Shown here piece after piece: positions 7,970-10,418 of a stretch of 10,418 nucleotides of DNA. Position numbers and translations under genes: made by a program. Source of the stretch: Bacteroidales bacterium (GTDB lineage Bacteria; Bacteroidota; Bacteroidia; Bacteroidales; VadinHA17). The DNA lies in NCBI GenBank assembly GCA_025455505.1, contig JALOMK010000037.1:1-10418 (forward strand), given 5' to 3'. Numbering within the stretch: position 1 is the stretch's first letter; each line of letters begins with the position of its first letter. A model generated the notes under the pieces. It searched no databases, was not told the origin of the DNA, and saw only the letters and a list, made by a program, of their open reading frames with translations.

Positions 7970-8043
7970 GCAATTAAAGTTTAAATGCAGGCTTAAAATT
8001 AGGAAACTTATAGCATATACAGGAATTTTCCGTTCTGCCTTTG

Positions 8044-8071
8044 CGCCTTTATGCCCTTCCGCCTTTATGCC
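8044..8071. repeat. Short tandem repeat, CGCCTTTATGCC units
   Basis: CGCCTTTATGCC occurs exactly at 8044-8055 and again at 8060-8071, giving a 16-base period, and a partial unit (TGCCTTTG) precedes it from 8036. It lies in the spacer upstream of the glycosidase gene. No reading frame or clear hairpin explains it. It resembles a degenerate simple-sequence tract rather than a regulatory site. Confidence 0.6.
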
Positions 8072-8098
8072 TTTACTTACCCACCCTAGGCCCCACGC

Positions 8099-8133
8099 CG
8101 TACGTCGTTCGCCGTTAGTCGTTTGTCGTTAGC
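8099..8133. repeat. Five degenerate heptamers, consensus CGTNNGY
   Basis: Five consecutive seven-base units read cgtacgt, cgttcgc, cgttagt, cgtttgt and cgttagc. The block is out of line with any gene and is partly copied downstream at 8187-8211, on the other side of a hairpin. The function is unknown; the neat heptameric period is directly visible. Confidence 0.6.
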
Positions 8134-8160
8134 CACCCCTGCAGACTGGCTCCTTCTCTA

Positions 8161-8181
8161 AAATAGCCCACTGGGCTATTT
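8161..8181 (-). terminator. Intrinsic terminator after the permease gene
   Basis: The arms AAATAGCCCA (8161-8170) and TGGGCTATTT (8172-8181) are perfectly complementary about one central base, giving at least a 9-bp stem with a 3-base loop. On the minus strand the GC-rich stem leads into TATTTTAG, a short U-run, which suits rho-independent termination of the permease transcript 34 bases after its stop. The A-run on the other side could let it work in both directions. It should separate the permease and glycosidase into different transcripts. Confidence 0.6.
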
Positions 8182-8186
8182 CTTAA

Positions 8187-8211
8187 CGTTCGGCCCCGTT
8201 AGTCGTTTGTC
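8187..8211. repeat. Second imperfect copy of the heptamer block
   Basis: CCGTTAGTCGTTTGTC at 8196-8211 exactly repeats 8112-8127, 84 bases away (a multiple of seven). The match extends left as CGTTCG (8187-8192 against 8106-8111) if a 3-base insertion is allowed. This copy ends four bases before the stop codon of the permease gene, between that stop and the terminator hairpin, so it would sit in the 3' end of the permease mRNA. Confidence 0.55.
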
Positions 8212-8214
8212 TTT

Positions 8215-10053
8215 CTATTCCGTTTTAAGTGAAGCCGCAGGATTCATAACCGAGGCCTGCCATGCCTTGTAACTGATAGTAAGGAAAGTAATTGCAAGTG
8301 TCAGCAAAGCGGCAAGAAGGAACAAGGGTATTCCCAGTTTCGATTTGTAGACATAGTTTTCAAGCCAGCTGCTCATGAAGAGGTAGGCCACCGGTACGGC
8401 AATAACAACAGCCACGCTTACGAGAACTAGAAAATCCCGGGATATCAGCCTGAGGATCACTCCTTCATCTGCCCCGAAGACTTTCCTGATACCTATCTCC
8501 TTGGTCCTCTGTTCAACCATGTAGGATGCAAGCCCAAATAGCCCTAGACAGGCAATGAGTATTGCAAGGATCGTGAAGATAGTAAAAATGAGGCCTCTTT
8601 TCTCGTCGGCCTCGAACTGCCTGTTGAAGCGCTCCGAAAGAAATTCGTAGGTGAAAGGCTGATCGGGGAAGATCTCCTTCCACTTTGACTCTATTGCCGA
8701 AATTGTATTCTGGATTTCATCTCCGGTAAGCTTAATATAAACGATATTGTTTCTCGGGCGCCAGACCAGGAGCAGCGATTCGATCTCATTGTACATGCCT
8801 GTCTGGTGGTAGTCCTTCATTACGCCTATCACCCTTGCCCTTATTGTATTTGCGTCACCAAGCTCAACTTTCTTGCCGAGCGGTTCTGCCCAGGCCATTC
8901 TTTTTACAAAAGTCTCGTTTACAATCACCCCGGTCAGAGTATCGGAAGGCATGTCCTTCTGAAAATCCCTGCCCGAAACCATCTGGATTCCCATTGTTTC
9001 TACAAAGTCGTGGTCAACAACGGCAAAGTTTACTCCCTTCTGAGACATGCCCAGGTCAGTCTCGACGTTGAAGATAACCTTACCCGATCCTTCACCCATT
9101 GGCGTATTGGTTGAGGTGACGAATTTTACACCCCGGATCTCAAGGAGCATATCTTTCAGGAGTACTGATTTCTGTCCCATTCCCTGGTTCAGCTGAAGGC
9201 CTATTACATTTTCCTGGTTGAAACCCTGGTCCATGTTCCTGAGATAGTTCAGCTGCCTGAACACAACGAGTGTGCAGATTATCATCACTACCGAAACAGT
9301 GAACTGTATTACCACAAGAATCTTCCTGAACAGGCTTCCAGCCGATCCCTGGGTTATTTCACCCTTGAGCACTGTGACAGGCGAGAACCTCGACAGGAAA
9401 AATGCCGGGTAGCTTCCGCCTATTATGCCTACAATTATTATTACGCCAAGCAAACTGAGAAGAAGGGCAGGGCTGTAAAGAACCGTCAGTTCAAATGACT
9501 TCCCGGCCAGGGTGTTGAATTTTGTCAGCAGTGCTGCCATTAACAGGAGGCTCAGGAGCAGGGAGATCAGGGTGAAAATTGTTGATTCGGAAAGGAACTG
9601 CATTATCAGCGCCCCGCGTTTCGATCCCACAACCTTTCTCAGTCCGACTTCGCGCGCCCTTCCGGCTGACCTTGCAGTTGCCAGGTTCATGTAGTTCATT
9701 GCTGCAATCAGGACAAGGAACAATGCCACCACGGCAAAAATATAGACATAGGTAATGCTTCCGGTGGGTTCGGGTTCATTCGGATTTGTTGAGTAGAGGT
9801 GAATCTTTCGTATAGGTTCAAGGATATATTCTATTTTGATGTTCAGCGGGCCGAATATAGTCTTCATGTGGGCATCATACATTGCCTGCATTTTTGTTTC
9901 GAAGGCTTCGGCATCGAAATCTTCAGGAAAGAGGAGGTAAGTGAACACACCGAAATTTCCCCAGGAGCCAATTTGTTTCGGCAGGTTGTTTCGTGCGGCG
10001 ACCGCTTCGAACCTGAAATGTGAATTTGAAGGCAGATCTTGCTTCTCCGGCAC
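8215..10053 (-). CDS. ABC transporter permease, FtsX/MacB type (5' truncated)
   Basis: This is a membrane component of an ABC export or mechanotransmission system of the MacB/FtsX type, partnered by an ATPase not present here. The visible protein starts inside the first periplasmic MacB_PCD domain (SNSHFRFEA at 9-17), then has helices at about 101-122, 152-176 and 192-217. A second helical start (245-266), a second periplasmic domain, and three C-terminal helices (about 490-592) complete the duplicated layout. The coupling motifs REVGLRKVVG (134-143) and KEIGIRKVFG mark both FtsX units. Family members in Bacteroidota run to roughly 780-800 residues, so about 170-190 N-terminal residues, including the first membrane helix, are missing. 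The GTG at 10053 is only the first start codon in frame, directly after a stop codon, and gene-like sequence ends near 10038, where unrelated DNA begins. It is therefore a fragment, by rearrangement or by faulty assembly. Confidence 0.85.
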   Translation of the reverse strand: MPEKQDLPSNSHFRFEAVAARNNLPKQIGSWGNFGVFTYLLFPEDFDAEAFETKMQAMYDAHMKTIFGPLNIKIEYILEPIRKIHLYSTNPNEPEPTGSITYVYIFAVVALFLVLIAAMNYMNLATARSAGRAREVGLRKVVGSKRGALIMQFLSESTIFTLISLLLSLLLMAALLTKFNTLAGKSFELTVLYSPALLLSLLGVIIIVGIIGGSYPAFFLSRFSPVTVLKGEITQGSAGSLFRKILVVIQFTVSVVMIICTLVVFRQLNYLRNMDQGFNQENVIGLQLNQGMGQKSVLLKDMLLEIRGVKFVTSTNTPMGEGSGKVIFNVETDLGMSQKGVNFAVVDHDFVETMGIQMVSGRDFQKDMPSDTLTGVIVNETFVKRMAWAEPLGKKVELGDANTIRARVIGVMKDYHQTGMYNEIESLLLVWRPRNNIVYIKLTGDEIQNTISAIESKWKEIFPDQPFTYEFLSERFNRQFEADEKRGLIFTIFTILAILIACLGLFGLASYMVEQRTKEIGIRKVFGADEGVILRLISRDFLVLVSVAVVIAVPVAYLFMSSWLENYVYKSKLGIPLFLLAALLTLAITFLTISYKAWQASVMNPAASLKTE

Positions 10054-10418
10054 TTACAGGCATACCAACAGCCCCGACTGCAGGAGCAGGGACCAATACT
10101 ACACAGTTAGCGACCACTGCTTTTGTGACTGGAGCAATAGCCACTGCAGCGACACCAGATGCAACCGCAACAACAAAGGGTATTGTTCAGCTTGCTGGCG
10201 ATCTGGGAGGAACAGGCAGTACAGCAGCGTCACCTATCATCAGTGATGGGGCTATAACTACCAGTAAGATAGCGAACTCAAATGTTACATATGGGAAGAT
10301 ACAAAACGTAAGTGCAACAGATAGGGTACTGGGAAGAGTATCAGCAGGAACCGGAGTAGTAGAGGAAATCGCAACAACAGGATCAGGGAACGTAGTGAGG
10401 GCAACCTCACCAACACGG
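10020..10418 (+). CDS. Tail-fibre/adhesin-like repetitive protein fragment (partial at both ends)
   Basis: A plus-strand frame with no stop runs from a TGA at 10014-10016 to the window end, about 133 codons. It reads NLKADLASPALTGIPTAP, then GTNTTQLATTAFVTGAIA, KGIVQLAGDLGGTGS, SPIISDGAITTSKIANSNVT and YGKIQNVSATDRVLGRV. These low-complexity Gly/Ala/Thr-rich blocks are familiar from phage tail fibres and from large secreted beta-strand-repeat proteins of Bacteroidota, often ending in a peptidase S74 chaperone domain, which would lie off the window. Codons favour A in the third position (gca, aca, gta, gga), unlike the genes to the left. No credible start exists: the GTG at 10020 falls within the permease-derived side. 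The gene has lost its 5' part at the junction near 10026-10038. The family resemblance is good; the exact role (phage, pilus-like or surface adhesin) is open. Confidence 0.7.
   Translation, partial: MNLKADLASPALTGIPTAPTAGAGTNTTQLATTAFVTGAIATAATPDATATTKGIVQLAGDLGGTGSTAASPIISDGAITTSKIANSNVTYGKIQNVSATDRVLGRVSAGTGVVEEIATTGSGNVVRATSPTR

Noticed and set aside
8003..8010. Possible Bacteroidota -7 promoter element (TAAGTTTC on the minus strand) before the glycosidase gene
   Set aside because: It is one base off TAnnTTTG and no TTTG element is found at the proper distance upstream, so the match is too weak to call.
8099..8211. Possible CRISPR-like array
   Set aside because: The units are seven bases with no spacers, the two blocks are imperfect, and no cas genes are nearby.
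9923..10246. Short open frames on both strands crossing the 10026-10038 junction (plus 9941-10246, minus 9923-10144)
   Set aside because: They run through the junction in frames that match neither the permease nor the tail-fibre protein, and show no family resemblance.
9400..10418. Insertion sequence or prophage boundary explaining the right-hand junction
   Set aside because: No transposase, integrase, terminal inverted repeat, tRNA or target duplication is visible on either side; the tail-fibre-like fragment alone does not show a prophage.

Overview
The window looks like a chromosomal stretch from a member of the Bacteroidota, probably an uncultured Bacteroidales-like organism. The evidence is: weak or absent Shine-Dalgarno sequences, a three-subunit proton-translocating transhydrogenase, a lipoprotein GH127-type glycosidase, a long FtsX/MacB-type permease of the kind abundant in this phylum, and a fused cyclophilin-FKBP peptidyl-prolyl isomerase. 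This placement is inference from protein style, because no rRNA or other marker gene is present.

Layout. (1) 3-1109, plus strand: a two-domain peptidyl-prolyl isomerase (cyclophilin then FKBP) whose 5' end lies beyond the left edge. (2) 1174-5865, plus strand: a tight four-gene run of pntAA, pntAB, pntB and an M24B Xaa-Pro aminopeptidase. Gaps are 7 and 29 bases, then the aminopeptidase ATG directly follows the pntB stop codon. The Pnt proteins form the membrane transhydrogenase that uses the proton gradient to make NADPH from NADH; the peptidase looks translationally coupled to pntB but has no obvious biochemical link. (3) 5912-7969, minus strand: a GH127/DUF1680-type lipoprotein, convergent with the aminopeptidase. 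(4) 7970-8214: a non-coding spacer holding two families of short degenerate repeats and a strong terminator hairpin. (5) 8215-10053, minus strand: an ABC-transporter permease missing its N-terminal part. (6) 10020-10418, plus strand: a fragment of a repetitive tail-fibre/adhesin-like protein, cut by the junction on one side and by the window end on the other.

Most of the window is ordinary housekeeping and accessory metabolism, and I see no new defence, mobile or regulatory system. The items most worth a second look are the abrupt junction near 10026-10038, where two unrelated genes each lose their 5' end at the same short sequence (assembly chimera or rearrangement); the repeat mosaic at 8044-8211; a perfect 9-bp palindrome just upstream of pntAA; and the coupling of an aminopeptidase gene to pntB.
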